DNA of 64,000 nucleotides from Orobanche coerulescens (lineage: Eukaryota; Streptophyta; Magnoliopsida; Lamiales; Orobanchaceae), in the NCBI GenBank assembly GCA_033398695.1, contig CM065804.1, positions 39,447,501 to 39,511,500 on the forward strand. Reading direction: 5' to 3'. The position numbers and the translations under genes are program-made. Under the pieces are notes generated by a model. It was not told where the DNA came from, ran no database searches, and worked only from the letters and a program-made list of their open reading frames with translations. Below are positions 22,974-35,195 of this stretch, one piece after another. Numbering within the stretch: position 1 is the first letter of the stretch; each line of letters begins with the position of its first letter.

Positions 22974-23204
22974 TACTACTGCTTTCCTTCTTTTGTGAAT
23001 TTTCTCGGCCTTGGCGATTCTCCTTCTTCAATTGTCGGCAAAATTTCTTAGTATGCCCTTTCTTACCACAGTGGTAACATTCGATGTTGGCATACTTCCC
23101 CCGAGAACTACTCATTTGTGGCCCTCTATTACTCGGACCTCTACTTTGACCTCTCCCCCGTCTTTCGGTAACTAGAACATCCGATTGTGATGAAGATCCT
23201 TGTG
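22918..23204 (-). pseudogene. gag: Copia-2 gag C-terminus with zinc knuckle
   Basis: Minus-strand text has an Arg/Gly/Ser-rich stretch (RRGRGQSRGPSNRGPQMSSS), then the CCHC knuckle CYHCGKKGHTKKFC and a basic Glu/Lys-rich tail. It overlaps the start of the protease ORF in another frame. The upstream (N-terminal) gag is at 32062-32562, on the far side of LARD-A1, which inserted at 23204/23205. Confidence 0.9.
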
Positions 23205-26200
23205 TGTAACACCGCCGTAGACCCTCTCCTCGAGGATCTACCAGGCTGATAACTAAAATCAAACATCTAAACATCGCCTTTGAGGCTAAAATGACCCAGT
23301 AGACCGACTTGGTCTTTCAATAATAACATTCAACTCAATTCCAAACACATACCCACGCAGGGGTCAAAATCTGATAAACTCCCGTACTGGGGAAAAGATC
23401 TTGCGGCGAAAAGAAAATACAACTAGACCAATACGACATCAACGGATCCTCGTGTGATTAGTATCGTTCATATTTCATCATCCTTCGTGCCGACCCTGTG
23501 CTATGCTCCAAAACCTGAATGCAAAAATAGACATCCACCCCCCGAATACTCGGGGGTTAGCAAAACTCCACTGTTTTGCTAGTGCAAGAACAAAGTGCAA
23601 ATACGAGCCATAGAATTCACATTCCATGATTAACAATAACCAAGAAATCCTCAAATATTCAACGTAAAGAAAAGTACTTCCCGCGGCATGAATTTGGGTA
23701 AAACACTTCAAAACCGAAAGATCACAAATCAAGAGAAAACAATTTATAAAACCGTTTAAAGTGCCATCGAGAGTTTTAATAGAAAACAATTTAGGGTTAT
23801 CAAATCCTACTCATTCCAAAATCAACAGGGTCCTCGACCAATAGGCGGAAAGCAATTTGCAAGAAAACCATTCAATCAACACAAGCGAGTCTTCACAAAT
23901 ATTTCCCACGGGGTTCTCGACCCAATCCAAAATAATATCAACACGAGATCAAACATCTCAACATCACACGGGGTCCTCGACCCAAAACACAAAATGTCAA
24001 CACAGTATAATCAAGGACACAGCCTTTCGTTCGCCCAAAAACTGCTCAAGACCCCTGATTAATTAACCCTCGGAGATCTCGTCAAATGTCCTTGGTTAAT
24101 TAATCCTGATACCAACATTTTTAAACAAGTTGAAACACACTATCAGAAAACATAACTCACGGTCCATATCGAGACCAGCATTTGAAAAGAGTTGAAAGAA
24201 TTTTGAAATACGATAATCATTCGGTAACGGGGTCTTAGCTATCACTCAAATATCCGTAACCAATAAGCCTGCCAGGCGCCTCCACTGCGCACCTATGCAC
24301 CGGCGTTCACTCCACTATGTTGGCCGCTCCTTGAACATGTTACTGCGCCGGTGATCACTCCCGCAAGAGCCGCCCCTTGACGCACGCATTATGTAACACC
24401 GGCGTTCACCACCCATATGGAGCCGCACATTGCAGCGTACACCAGGCCGGAGTACATGCCCCGCCCTCAGAGGCTCCCGGATATGACGTCTCTCAATAAC
24501 AAGTATTCACATTGTCACAAACATCAAGCACACAGTCAATCGTGTAACAATTATCAAATCAATACACCAGTTCACATAATTCATCCGTCAGTCCACGACC
24601 ACACGAATAAATAACAACACGCTCGTCAACCATAACGCGGAGGAAATAAGCAATATACGTACGCACGCATTATCAAGTGAAACATCAACACCAAATATAT
24701 CTAAAGGATTCACGTAGTCACTTATAACCTACGAAATTTACAAAACACACGCGTTTTGAAAGTGAGCCTTTAACGAGGCTAGCCGAATCTTTTGAAAACT
24801 CATTTCAAACAAATAAATAGACACACCAAGATGATCACTAATTATCATATCCACAAAACAAGAATAGTATGTACAAGGTACTTACCTCGAATAACCACAA
24901 CGCGGAGAATCGGCCAAAGTAGGTTGGCACGAACCGACTACGAACTCGCCGACTCCACCGAACGACAATCCACAACAATGAACTACGAATGAAAACAATA
25001 ACAACGAAAATGAATTCCAATGTATGACCCAAAGCTGCTGAATTCAAAGAACAAATGACGAAGGTTCAAGGATTTCCCCCAAAACGGCCAAGAACACGAT
25101 TCGTTCCGTCAAATCACGAAAACGGAATTCCAAGTTGAAATATGGATATACAATCCATAGAATATGTTTAACAACATCATTTAACCATAATCGATCCATC
25201 GAAAACGGATGAAAAACGAGATCGAGGACAAATCCCCCAAAAAGTCAATTCGAAGTAAATCAACAAATATACTTCGATTCGACGAAGAACAATGGATTAA
25301 ATGATGTTAAACACAAGAATACTACCAAGATTAATCATACCCATCATGAATTAATCAACAACACGGAACGAATCGGATGAAAATGCAAAAACCCCCAAAT
25401 TCACGAAATTAGGGTTCTAAGGAAGATTACCTTGATTCGCTGGATCAAAGGATGATAACGGATGATTGATTGATGTTATGAACTCAAGAACTTCATGGAT
25501 TTGTTGTTAAACAACATGGCTTCGTCACCCATGAATCGCCAGCCGCGGACGGAGAAGGAAGGAAGCGAAAAATGAAATGAAATGTGATCGACCACATTTA
25601 TCTTTGGGCGGACTAGCGCGCTAGGGCCGAGCTAGCGTGCGCTTATCGGCCCGTGCCGCGATCCGATGCCTTCGGACTAGACCTTTCGGCCAGTAGCGTG
25701 CAGCGCCTTCCGTGGCCGTGCGCTACCTGCCGGCCGTAGCGTACGCAGCGTCCGACAGTAGCGTGCGCTACCTGCCGAGCCTGACCGATTCCAGAACCCC
25801 CAAGACTCCACTGTCCAGACCCGCTAGCGTGCGTTAGGCCAGCCGGTAGCGTGCGCTACACCTGCCGGTTGGCACGCGCAGCCTTCCGGCCGTAGCGTGC
25901 GCTACGCCGGTTCCTGCCGCACCCGTCCGGCCGGTGCCCGCAATCGTCCGGCCAGTCCCGAAACCGCCAGGGCTCGACGACCCGATTTCCGAAAACGCAC
26001 GGAACGAACACGATGAAAAGTTCGCGGACGACATCAACGACCCGAAATGAAATCATAATACAATAATTAATCATATGCGACCAAGAAACGGGTCGAGACA
26101 ACAATTACAGATACGGATACCCGTAACTTTCAAGAAATTACAAAATGGCCCAAAACGCCCGGAAATCACGATACATGATCGAATAACGAAACCGAAGTTC

Positions 26201-26462
26201 ACAACACGTCTAACAAAGTTAAACGGACTTACGGGAAACTCGAAACAGCAGTTTCGAACGACATTCGCAAGAATCGAACTCAAGTGCGGAAAAGTCGCTA
26301 AAAAGCACGGAACTCAACAAAACAACACCGAAACGAACTCGGACGTCAAAAAGTGTAGAATTAATCATTCTCAGAATGACGAAACGGTCATGGGCGAGTC
26401 GTCAAAACGGACTCCGGCCGAAAAAAGAAATTTACCGAAAATCGAAAATTGCGGATATTACA
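23205..26462 (-). repeat. LARD-A1 3' LTR (3258 bp)
   Basis: Begins TGTAACACC and ends GGATATTACA on the + strand. Close to the other LTR over its length. It lacks 25 bp present at the outer edge of the 5' copy (after TGTAACACC). The U3 palindrome array is at about 25612-25920. Confidence 0.93.
25612..25920. repeat. U3 array of TAGCGTGCGCTA-type palindromes (LARD-A1 3' LTR)
   Basis: About nine words such as TAGCGCGCTA, TAGCGTGCGCT and GTAGCGTACGCAG in GC-rich sequence. On the minus strand they precede the TATA region at about 25598-25605. The 5' LTR carries the same array at about 31218-31520, with many small differences. Confidence 0.85.
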
Positions 26463-26475
26463 TTCTACCCTCCTT
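26463..26475 (-). other. Polypurine tract of LARD-A1
   Basis: Minus strand AAGGAGGGTAGAA, preceded by CGGGACGAAACTTC, directly before the 3' LTR. The same tract is at 47441-47453 and, with one change, at 63099-63111. Confidence 0.88.
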
Positions 26476-28768
26476 AAAAGAAGTTTCGTCCCGAAACTTA
26501 AAACAAGTAGGGAGAAGAAATATTCTGCCAGGAAAAACTCAACGAGATACACAAGAATGCGTAACTAACGCCCAACGGCGAAATGTTACAAACAACGCAA
26601 AGGAATATACGGCGAGAAAACACGCTCCACGGCGACCAACACAACGTCGCCGTTAGGGATATAATAAAACCAACAAATGACAAGCGTCATCAAATGGATA
26701 ATACAATCAAGTCAATTATCCGAACAATCGCAAAACACAACGAACAAAATCAATACGATTGACCAACCTAACGGTACATTGATCAAGACGCGAGCCAATT
26801 GCTGAACAAATACGGAATTCCACCGCCCAAAGGTTGGAAGATCGAAAACGAGACTAATTTCCCGAACTTAAGGGAATTACGAAGGAGCCTGAACGCTCAA
26901 CAATCACGAAACGAGAACAAAAACCGAACAAACAAATGATCGAGACAACAAAAATCGAACAATCATGTCCGAAACACGAAGGATAATAAAATTCAAACAA
27001 AAACTCCCAGGATGATCTGGTGAGAACTACAAGACATGCATTCCCATAAGATCCACAGGAAAGGGAATAGCGATTGAAAAGTCACAACGACAAACGAGTT
27101 ATTCCGAAACGATACCACACTCGTTCGATAAACAAAAACAAGGGGAAGGACAAGCTCAGATATGTCAACGAACATAAATGAGTCGACAAAGTAGAATATA
27201 CAGAAGTTCAAAATATGATCCACTTCGAATAAAAGAACTAGTAGAACCAAATGATGTCACTCCCGAACAAGGTTCACAAGAATCGAACTGAACCCGAAAA
27301 AGTCACATCGATAACCAGATCGACCCACAACAAGATCACACCTCGTTCGGACGATGAAACCGAAATACAGAACAAGTTCATAAAGTACCAACGAACATGA
27401 GCAAATCGATGGACTGGAGAAAGAGAAAATACAGAAGTCAAAATATTACGGGTATTACCTCCGACCTCGTCCACGAAATTCACAAAAACAGGGGCAAGGT
27501 AACAAGACATTAAACAACTAACACATAACGGAACGATGACCAATGCACACGGCCATACTAAACCAAGCTCTAACAGCTCGCACATGCGCGACAACGCAGA
27601 AATTACCACGAGGCGACAATATTCAATACCAACATCCCACCTCTCACAGAGGGCCAACACAACAAACGTGCGGAAAACGACTCAACGCTCACACCGCCAA
27701 TTCAATCATACTCGGGAGCAAACATCAAAATGACAATGCGAACATCATACATACATACCCAGTCCTCAAACGGGAATGGATAGGTTTTAAAAAATGAAAA
27801 CCTCATTTTGAAAATAATTTAGAAGAACACCGGTTGATCTTGAGTATCACCTTCCAAAAAGTACAAACGTGAAACATCGTTATCGAGACTTTGGAGAACC
27901 ATTTCGCATTTGATAAAAATGAGGACACTTTCTATTAGTGAAAACTTTCAGAATACTCGACCCTCGGGTCTAAATAAAAGTGTTTCTAAAACATTGAAAA
28001 TATCTCAAAGCATTTTGGTCCTCGAAGTAGAAATTTTTTGAAATATATTGTGGCACCTAGGATGTACCACAAGAAAATAACTCATTTGAAAAGTATGTCT
28101 CGAAATTTATTTTTCCAAGATACTCAAGGTTTTCAAAAATCCAATAGACCAGAACGCCCAAAACTCACACGTATCGACATTCACTAAAACAACTCCTAGT
28201 ACACGCATCAAAATATTTAAAATAAAGACAATACATGTCTTTAAACGGAAATAAACGATACAATACCGGAGTCGAAGACCGCCTAGGATTCAGAACAAAA
28301 CCACTGACCCCATTCGAAGTCTCTAAGGACCCTCCCGCACCGACTAGTGAACAAGTCGTACGTGTATAAGCACAAAGCTTCCACAAGAGAACTTGTAAAA
28401 CGTGCAAATACATTCGAAAATCATCAGCCACGGACAAAAACAACAATAAAAAGACATCACAAGCGACGACACTCCTTGTATAAATCAAATACGAGAGTCG
28501 ACTAAATACATATCGTGAAATCAAAATCCACATAAGGATTCCACCACTTAACAAATAATCATAAAAATAGCTCGTGTCACACGAGGCACAACACAAAGAA
28601 GGGAGACTTACTTCCACAGGTCGCACGAAGATGATGATCGCCCCACGATACTAATCTCGACCAACAAACTCAAACGACGCGTCGCGACACGACTCAGTCA
28701 GATAAAATCCGACGAAACAAGACTCAAACAACACGACTTGACGCGACAACCTAGGTTTCTTCAACCTA
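26476..28768 (-). other. LARD-A1 internal region, non-coding
   Basis: About 2.3 kb homologous (in opposite orientation) to 45111-47440 and 60498-63098. No gag, protease, RT or integrase motif is found in any frame. Small ORFs are not conserved between copies. It may carry only packaging and replication signals. Confidence 0.88.
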
Positions 28769-28781
28769 AGCTCTGATACCA
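28769..28781 (-). other. Primer-binding site of LARD-A1 (initiator tRNA-Met)
   Basis: Minus strand TGGTATCAGAGCT, a full match to the usual plant initiator-Met primer site, four bases from the LTR. Confidence 0.9.
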
Positions 28782-28785
28782 TAAA

Positions 28786-31700
28786 TGTAACACCCCCAAT
28801 CCGCTCAGGGATATTACACGCCGTAGACCCTCTCCTCGAGGATCTACCAGACTGATAACTAAAATCAAACATCTAAACATCGCCTTTGAGGATAAAATGA
28901 CCCAGTAGACCGACTTGGTCTTTCAATAATAACATTCAACTCAATTCCAAACACATACCCACGCAAGGGTCAAAATACAATAAACTCTCGTACAACGGGG
29001 AAAAGATACTGCAGCGGAAAAGAAAATACAACTAGACCAATACGACATCAACGGATCCTCGTGTGATTAGTATCGTTCATCTTTCATCATCCTTCGTGCC
29101 GACCCTGTGCTATGCTCCACAACCTGAATGCAAAAATAGACATCCTCCCCCCGAATACTCGGGGGTTAGCAAAACTCCACTGTTTTGCTAGTGCAAGAAC
29201 AAAGTGCAAATACGAGCCATACAATTCACATTCCATGATTAACAATAACCAAGAAATCCTCAAAGATTCAACGTAACGAAAAGTACTTCCCGAGGCATGA
29301 ATTTGGGTAAAACACTTCAAAACCGAAAGATCACAAATCAAGGGAAAACAATTTATAAAACCGTTTAAAGTGCCATCGAGAGTTTTAATAGAAAACAATT
29401 TAGGGTAATAAAATCCTACTCATTCCAAAATCAACAGGGTCCTCGACCAATAGGCGGAAAGCAATTTGCAAGAAAACCATTCAATAAACACAAGCGAGTC
29501 TTCACAAATATTTCCCACGGGGTTCTCGACCCAATCCAAAATAATATCAACATGAGATCAAACATCTCAACATCACACGGGGTCCTCGACCCAAAACACA
29601 AAATGTCAGCACAGTATAATCAAGGACACAGCCTTTCGTTCGCCCAAAAACTGCTCAAGACCCCTGATTAATTAACCCTCGGAGATCTCGTCAAATGTCC
29701 TTGGTTAATTAACCCTGATACCAACATTTTTAAACAAGTTGAAACACACTATCAGAAAACATAACTCACGGTCCATATCGAGACCAGCATTTGAAAAGAG
29801 TTGAAAGAATTTTAAAATACGATAATCATTCGGTAACGGGGTCTTAGCTATCACTCAAATATCCGTAACCAATAAGCCTGCCAGGCGCCTCCACTGCGCA
29901 CCTGTGCACCGGCGTTCACTCCACTATGTTGGCCGCTCCTTCAACATGTTACTGCGTCGACGATCACTCCCGCAAGAGCCGCCCCTTGACGCACGCATTA
30001 TGTAACACCGGCGTTCACCACCCATATGGAGCCGCACATTGCAGCGTACACCAGGCCGGAGTACACGCCCCGCCCTCAGAGGCTCCCGGATATGATGTCT
30101 CTCAATAACAAGTATTCACATTGTCACAAACATCAAGCACACAGTCAATCGTGTAACAATTATCAAATCAATACACCAGTTCACATAATTCATCCGTCAG
30201 TCCACGACCACACGAATAAATAACAACACGCTCGTCAACCATAACGCGGCGGAAATAAGCAATATATGTACGCACACATTATCAAGTGAAACATCAACAC
30301 CAAATATATCTAAAGGATTCACGTAGTCACTCACAACCTACGAAATTTACAAAACACACGCGTTTTGAAAGTGAGCCTTTAACGAGGCTAGCCGAATCTT
30401 TTGAAAACTCATTTCAAACAAATAAACAGACACACCAAGATGATCACTAATTATCATATCCACAAAACAAGAATAGTATGGACAAGGTACTTGCCTCGAA
30501 TAACCACAACGCGGAGAATCGGCCGAAGTAGGTTGGCACGAACCGACTACGAACTCGCCGACTCCACCGAACGACAATCCACAACAATGAACTACGAACG
30601 AAAACAATAACAACGAAAATGAATTCCAATGTATGACCCAAAGCCGCTGAATTCAAAGAACAAATGACGAAGGTTCAAGGATTTCCCCAAACGGCCAAGA
30701 ACACGATTCGCTCCACAAATCACGAAACGGAATTACAAGTTGAAATTTGTATATAAAATCCATAGAATATTATTAACAACATCATTTAACCATAATCGAT
30801 CCATCGAAAACGGATGAAAAATGAGATCGGGGACAAATCCCCCAAAAAGTCAATTCGAAGGAAATCAAGAAATATACTTCGATTCGACGAAGAAAAATGG
30901 ATTAAATGATGTTAAACACAAGAATACTACCAATATTAATCATACCCATCATGAATTAATCAACAACACGGAACGAATCGGACGAAAATGCAAAAAACCC
31001 CAAATTCACGAAATTAGGGTTCTAAGGAAGATTACCTTGATTCGCTGGATCAAAGGATGATAACGGATGATTGATTGATGTTATGAACTCAAGAACTTCA
31101 TGAATTTGTTGTTAAACAACATGGCTTCGTCACCCATGAATCGCCAGCCGCGGACGGAGAAGGAAGGAAGCGGAAAATGAAATGAAATGTGACTGCTCAG
31201 CCACATTTATACTGGGCCGGACTAGCGCGCTAAAGCCCGAGCTAGCGGCGCTTATCGCCCAGCCGCGATCCAAAGGGCCTTCTCGACTAGATCGCCGCCA
31301 GTAGCGTGCGCAGCCTTTCCGGCCGAAGCGTGCACTACTGCCGGCCGTAGCGCACGCAGCTGGCCCGGCGCAGCGTGCGCTACTGCCGAGCCTCGACCGA
31401 TTCCGTAACCCCTGTGACTCCACTGTCCTGCACTCGCTAGCGTCAGTTAGGCCGGTAGCGTGCGCTACACTGCCGTTAGCGCGCAGCCTTTCCCGCCAGA
31501 GCGTGTGCTACGCGGTTCTCGCCGCACTGTCCGGCCGGTGCCCGCAATCGTCCGGCCACCCCGCAACCGCTGTGGCTCGACGACCCGATTTCCAAAACGC
31601 ATTTAACGAACACGATTTAAAAGTTCGCGGACGACATCAACGACCCGAAATGAAAACATAATACAATAATTAATCATACGCGACCAAGAAACGGGTCGAG

Positions 31701-32061
31701 ACAACAATTACAGATACGGATACCTGTAACTTTCAAGAAATTACAAAATGGCCCAAAAAGCCCGGAAATGACGATACGTGATCGAATAACGAAACCAAAG
31801 TTCACAACACGTCTAACAAAGTTAAACGGACTTACGGGAAACTCAAATGTTAGCCAACGAGATTCGCAAGAATCGAACTCAAGTGCGGAAAAGTCGCTAA
31901 AAAGCACGGAACTCAACAAAACAACACCGAAACGAACTCGGATGTCAAAAAGTGTAGAATTAATCATTCTCAGAATGACGAAACGGTCATGGGCGAGTCG
32001 TCAAAATGGACTTCGGCCGAAAAAAGAAATTTACCGAAAATCGAAAATTGCGGATATTACA
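28786..32061 (-). repeat. LARD-A1 5' LTR (3276 bp)
   Basis: TGTAACACCCCC...GGATATTACA. It carries the palindrome array (about 31218-31520). On the minus strand the TATAAAT box is at 31205-31211, preceded by CCCAG. The transcribed part (28786-31200) has several small frames that recur in the other LARD-A LTRs, but none resembles a known protein. Confidence 0.93.
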
Positions 32062-32562
32062 TTGTGCTTTTCTTCGGACCTCCTCATTCAACATGTTCCC
32101 TTTAGCTAGTTCCATTGAAATGACTCCATCGGGGGCGGAGTTAGACAACGACGTTCGAAACGTCTCCCAAGAATCCGGCAATGTGCCTAACAACCACAAA
32201 GCTTGCACCTCCTCTTCGAATTTAATTCCCATTCTGGAAAGTTGATTAATTATGCCTTGGAATGCATTTAAATGATCCGATAGAGGAGTCCCGTCTTGAA
32301 ACTTCAAATTCATCATTTGTTTAATGAGGAATAACTTATTATTCTCCGTCTTCCGAGCATACAATTGCTCAAGCTTGTGCCATAACTCTCGAGCATCCTT
32401 CTCTCCACTAATATGGTTCAAAACGTTGTCATCCACCCATTGTCGAATGTATCCGCAAACTTGGCGATGCAAAATAGTCCACTCCGCATCGGACTTTCCT
32501 TCCGGTTTATCTTTGCTAAAAACCGGCATATAATAATCCTTCACGTATAGAAGGTCTTCCAT
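32062..32562 (-). pseudogene. gag: Copia-2 gag N-terminal part
   Basis: From the ATG at 32562 the minus-strand frame reads MEDLLYVKDYYMPVF, then IRQWVDDNVLNHISGEKDAR, LWHKLEQLYARKTENNKLFL and IKQMMNLKFQDGTPLSDHLN, up to LNEEVRRKAQ at the LARD border. This is the UBN2/Retrotran_gag_2 region of Tnt1-type copia gags. A few N-terminal residues may lie upstream, where AACCGTTCAAGTTAACC resembles gag text. The frame runs into LARD-A1 for eight or so foreign residues; the true continuation is at 23204 leftward. Confidence 0.92.
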
Positions 32563-32673
32563 CTTCCCCTTCCATACGTGTTAGTTTGAACCGTTCAAGT
32601 TAACCATTCTACTCGTGTTAGCTTCCATCTTACAATTTGAGATACTTAACAACCACGAAACAACAAATCCCGT

Positions 32674-32686
32674 GGCTCCGATACCA
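32674..32686 (-). other. Primer-binding site of Copia-2 (initiator tRNA-Met)
   Basis: Minus strand TGGTATCGGAGCC, three bases from the 5' LTR. Confidence 0.88.
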
Positions 32687-32689
32687 CTT

Positions 32690-33677
32690 TGTTGGGAAAA
32701 ATACTGACAAACATCACGTCACAACGAATAAAGTGGAACCTCGTTTGACAAATTCCCACTCTTCAATCGTAACTTTGTGGTTACCGACGAGTAGAGCAAC
32801 AATTACAACTCGATAAAAATAATACAAATGATATTCGAAAGCGATAAATAACGAGACACAATTTTTAGCGTGGAAAACCCCTCAAGACGAGAGTAAAAAC
32901 CACGGGACCGAAGCCGCTTAAATCCACTATCACCAATACACACAAATACACAATCGTCCCTAATACAAACTAGGGGTATACACCAATCGTCAAATACTTG
33001 GTAATAAATGTTCTTCAAGTATTTGGAATCAACAACAACAACAAGATCGAGAAAAGAAACAACCGTAAATAACTTACACAAAGAGCTAACGAAATACCCG
33101 AACTTCCGGACTCAAAATCTCGATCTACACTAGTGAAAAGATTTGCCCAATAGCTACCAAGATCTTGTCAAAAGATCACGACGATCCAACCGATAAATCT
33201 CCAAGAAATTGAAGAAATGTATTTCTCCCTCTTGTTTCTCTCTCTATATCTCTCTTGTTCTTCATAAAGTGTATGTGATAATTGTATAAAACTCCCGCAG
33301 CAAACCAGATAAAAAGAGGAAAAGCTGGCCTGTTCACTTCCTGTGCCGCGGCACACTTCAAAAAATCTTCCCGGCAGTGGCCGCGGCCCAGCAGGAGGGT
33401 GCCGCGGCCCGTAGTACAGGCAGCTTGGCCTTGTGAGGCAAAACGACGGGGGCCGCGGCTCGGCAGGGATGTGCCGCGGCCCAGGGTGATCGGCAGGTCT
33501 CGACAGGGGCCGCTCGACAGGGCCCGACAGGGGGTGATCGGCAGGGGCCGCGGCCCAGAGTACAATGGTCCGGCAATTGCAGGGATGATTCTAGGGGCCG
33601 CGGCTCGACAGCCTTGTGCCGCGGCCCGGCTGTGCTGGGTGAAAAAAAGTGACTATATTTTGGAAATTACTCCTACA
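32690..33677 (-). repeat. Copia-2 5' LTR (988 bp)
   Basis: TGTTGGGAAAAA...TCCTACA. It matches 18841-19805, with a GC-rich GCCGCGGC array at about 33341-33630. The + strand base after it starts the duplicated CAAGC and then the SpoU exon. Confidence 0.93.
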
Positions 33678-33749
33678 CAAGCTTCGGCAGAGCTCCTCCT
33701 ATCGCCATGTTCATGGCTCAGTTCTTGTTGTCGGCACTACTACAATTAG
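33678..33749 (+). pseudogene. SpoU-type methyltransferase, exon 1 second part
   Basis: Reads KLRQSSSYRHVHGSVLVVG then TTTIR, ending ATTAG at the donor GTAACT (33750). Its first five bases (CAAGC) are the Copia-2 target duplication. KLRQSS.YR...G..LVVG is the N-terminal substrate-binding signature of plant SpoU-family enzymes. With TSD and element removed, it continues the sequence at 18840. Confidence 0.88.
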
Positions 33750-34740
33750 GTAACTTATTTCCTTGCTTTTGTATTTCGAGTTTATCAGAGGGTTTCCTTT
33801 AAAATTATTCTTGATCTCTTCAATGTCCTGAATAAAGCTTTATGTTTTTGTTTCTTTACCACTGTTTCTCTTTCTGGGGCTATTATGGTTTGTGATATAT
33901 GAATTATGATGCATACATCATACATGTGTTTGTTGAAAGGTCTCAAGTCTTATATTCAGGGATATTAGTATCATATATCAGTGCTGGAAATTTGTTGTGT
34001 TTGCTTTGGATGTATCGCTAAACTTTGGTAATTATTTTGTTATTATGCTGTTGTGAACCAAATATGTTCATTTGTAAATAATTTTTCTGGTAACACAGCC
34101 ACCAACTTCTTGTAATTCGGTGGAGGATGTCGGAATCAGTTTTCAAGATTATAGAATCATAAAGAGACTGTATTGTTGAATTGAACCTTGAGGTTATTGC
34201 ACATGTATATCATGATAGAAAAAGAGAGTTTGATATGTCAATGCAACGTCACCAAATCTTAAACGATCCGGAGTATATCGTCATGATAAAGATTGTCCGC
34301 ATTATATTTGTTAGATACTACCCCTTTTATTTCCTGCTAATAAATTACACGTGAATAGTTATTTTCGACAATCTTAATGCAATCCATTCCTTTGTTTGAT
34401 CCATTCAGCCCCTGCTATTATTCATCTCATTCAAGGCTGCATCACAGAAGCATGTGTGATCTTGAGGTGGTTTGTATAGTCCTTATAGGTTTTAAGCTTG
34501 TAAATTGGATAAAACTGATCTTGTATCCTCTACTCATTTCTAGCTTTATCATTTTCCCTTTTTGTTTTTTTCCATCTGGCTGTGCTGACACTCAAATTGA
34601 TCTTTGCTGGTAGTGGTTACTCTGCCAGGACTCATCGGAAAATCTAAAATATATTTTAGATAACGAAGTTATAATAAAAAAAAGTTTATTATTTTTTGGT
34701 ATTAAATAGGAAAAACATTGAGTTGTATTACCTTTGGCAG
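33750..34740 (+). other. Intron 1 of the SpoU-type gene (991 bp)
   Basis: GTAACT...TTTGGCAG. AT-rich with no repeat or ORF of note. The 78-aa frame at 34377-34613 is intronic noise. The joint ATTAG plus GAAAATATG restores the codons I-R-K. Confidence 0.8.
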
Positions 34741-35026
34741 GAAAATATGCGGTTTTCATTCGGATAGACCAATAATAGAGTGCTTGTTTGTACTTGACAA
34801 CTGTTGTATCCCTGAATAAATAGATGTTAATAACATTCATATTGTCCATGTTAACTCGGAGGTGATAAGAAAAGTTTTGGGTGTCCGGTCTGTTGATTCT
34901 GTTGAAGTGATTGCCTTGGTGAGAATTCCTTCAACATTTCACATTACAATCAACAGCCGGCATGAAGAGCAGTGTCGTTCATTGTTTTCATTCCCACATC
35001 GGATTCTAGTTCTTGATGGGTTCCAG
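34741..35026 (+). pseudogene. SpoU-type methyltransferase, exon 2
   Basis: After the acceptor GGCAG it reads KICGFHSDRPIIECLFVLDN and CCIPE, then a TAA stop, then the same frame continues IDVNNIHIVHVNSEVIRKVL, GVRSVDSVEVIALVRIPS and FPHRILVLDGFQ to the donor CAG/GTATGC. HRILVLDG.Q is the beta-strand leading into SPOUT motif 1. The internal stop shows the gene is inactive. Confidence 0.88.
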
Positions 35027-35144
35027 GTATGCTTTTTAGCAGTTGGTTGAGTTAGTCGAGTAATAGTACCTTAGTTGTCCTACGATCCTATCTTGTATGT
35101 CTTCTCTAGAGGATGAATAACATATTCTTGCTTTTTTATGGCAG

Positions 35145-35195
35145 GATCCCGGCAACCTAGGCACACTTGTTAGATCTGCCATGGCATTTAGATGG
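35145..35195 (+). pseudogene. SpoU-type methyltransferase, exon 3 (SPOUT motif 1)
   Basis: A 51-bp exon between ATGGCAG and GTATGG, encoding DPGNLGTLVRSAMAFRW. This is SPOUT motif 1: the conserved Asn (NLG) and the catalytic Arg (VR) are both present. Intron 2 is 35027-35144. This motif is the strongest single piece of evidence for the family. Confidence 0.9.

Larger units (their letters stand above)
23205..32061 (-). mobile_element. LARD-A1: large non-autonomous LTR element without coding domains
   Basis: Flanked by a perfect TSD TTGTG (23200-23204 and 32062-32066). Two about 3.26-kb LTRs (23205-26462 and 28786-32061) enclose a 2.3-kb internal region. The polypurine tract (26463-26475) and an initiator-Met primer site (28769-28781) fix the orientation as minus. 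No gag or pol motif occurs anywhere in it. Long LTRs around a non-coding core fit the definition of a LARD. Terminal sequences and PPT resemble chromovirus-type gypsy elements, the likely helper. Confidence 0.95.
18841..33677 (-). mobile_element. Copia-2: Tork/Tnt1-like Ty1/copia element, invaded by LARD-A1
   Basis: Minus-strand element with 3' LTR at 18841-19805, polypurine tract at 19806-19820, RNase H to gag at about 19820-32562, initiator-Met primer site at 32674-32686 and 5' LTR at 32690-33677. Without the nested 8857-bp LARD it is about 5.98 kb. The TSD is CAATC (18836-18840) and CAAGC (33678-33682), one mutation apart. It lies inside the first coding exon of the SpoU-type gene. Gag, integrase and RT resemble Tnt1-type proteins, with several stops in RT. 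Confidence 0.94.

Noticed and set aside
26075..26656. 193-aa ORF at the LARD-A1 LTR/internal border
   Set aside because: Crosses the LTR end and polypurine tract, and runs on the strand opposite to the element; no motif.
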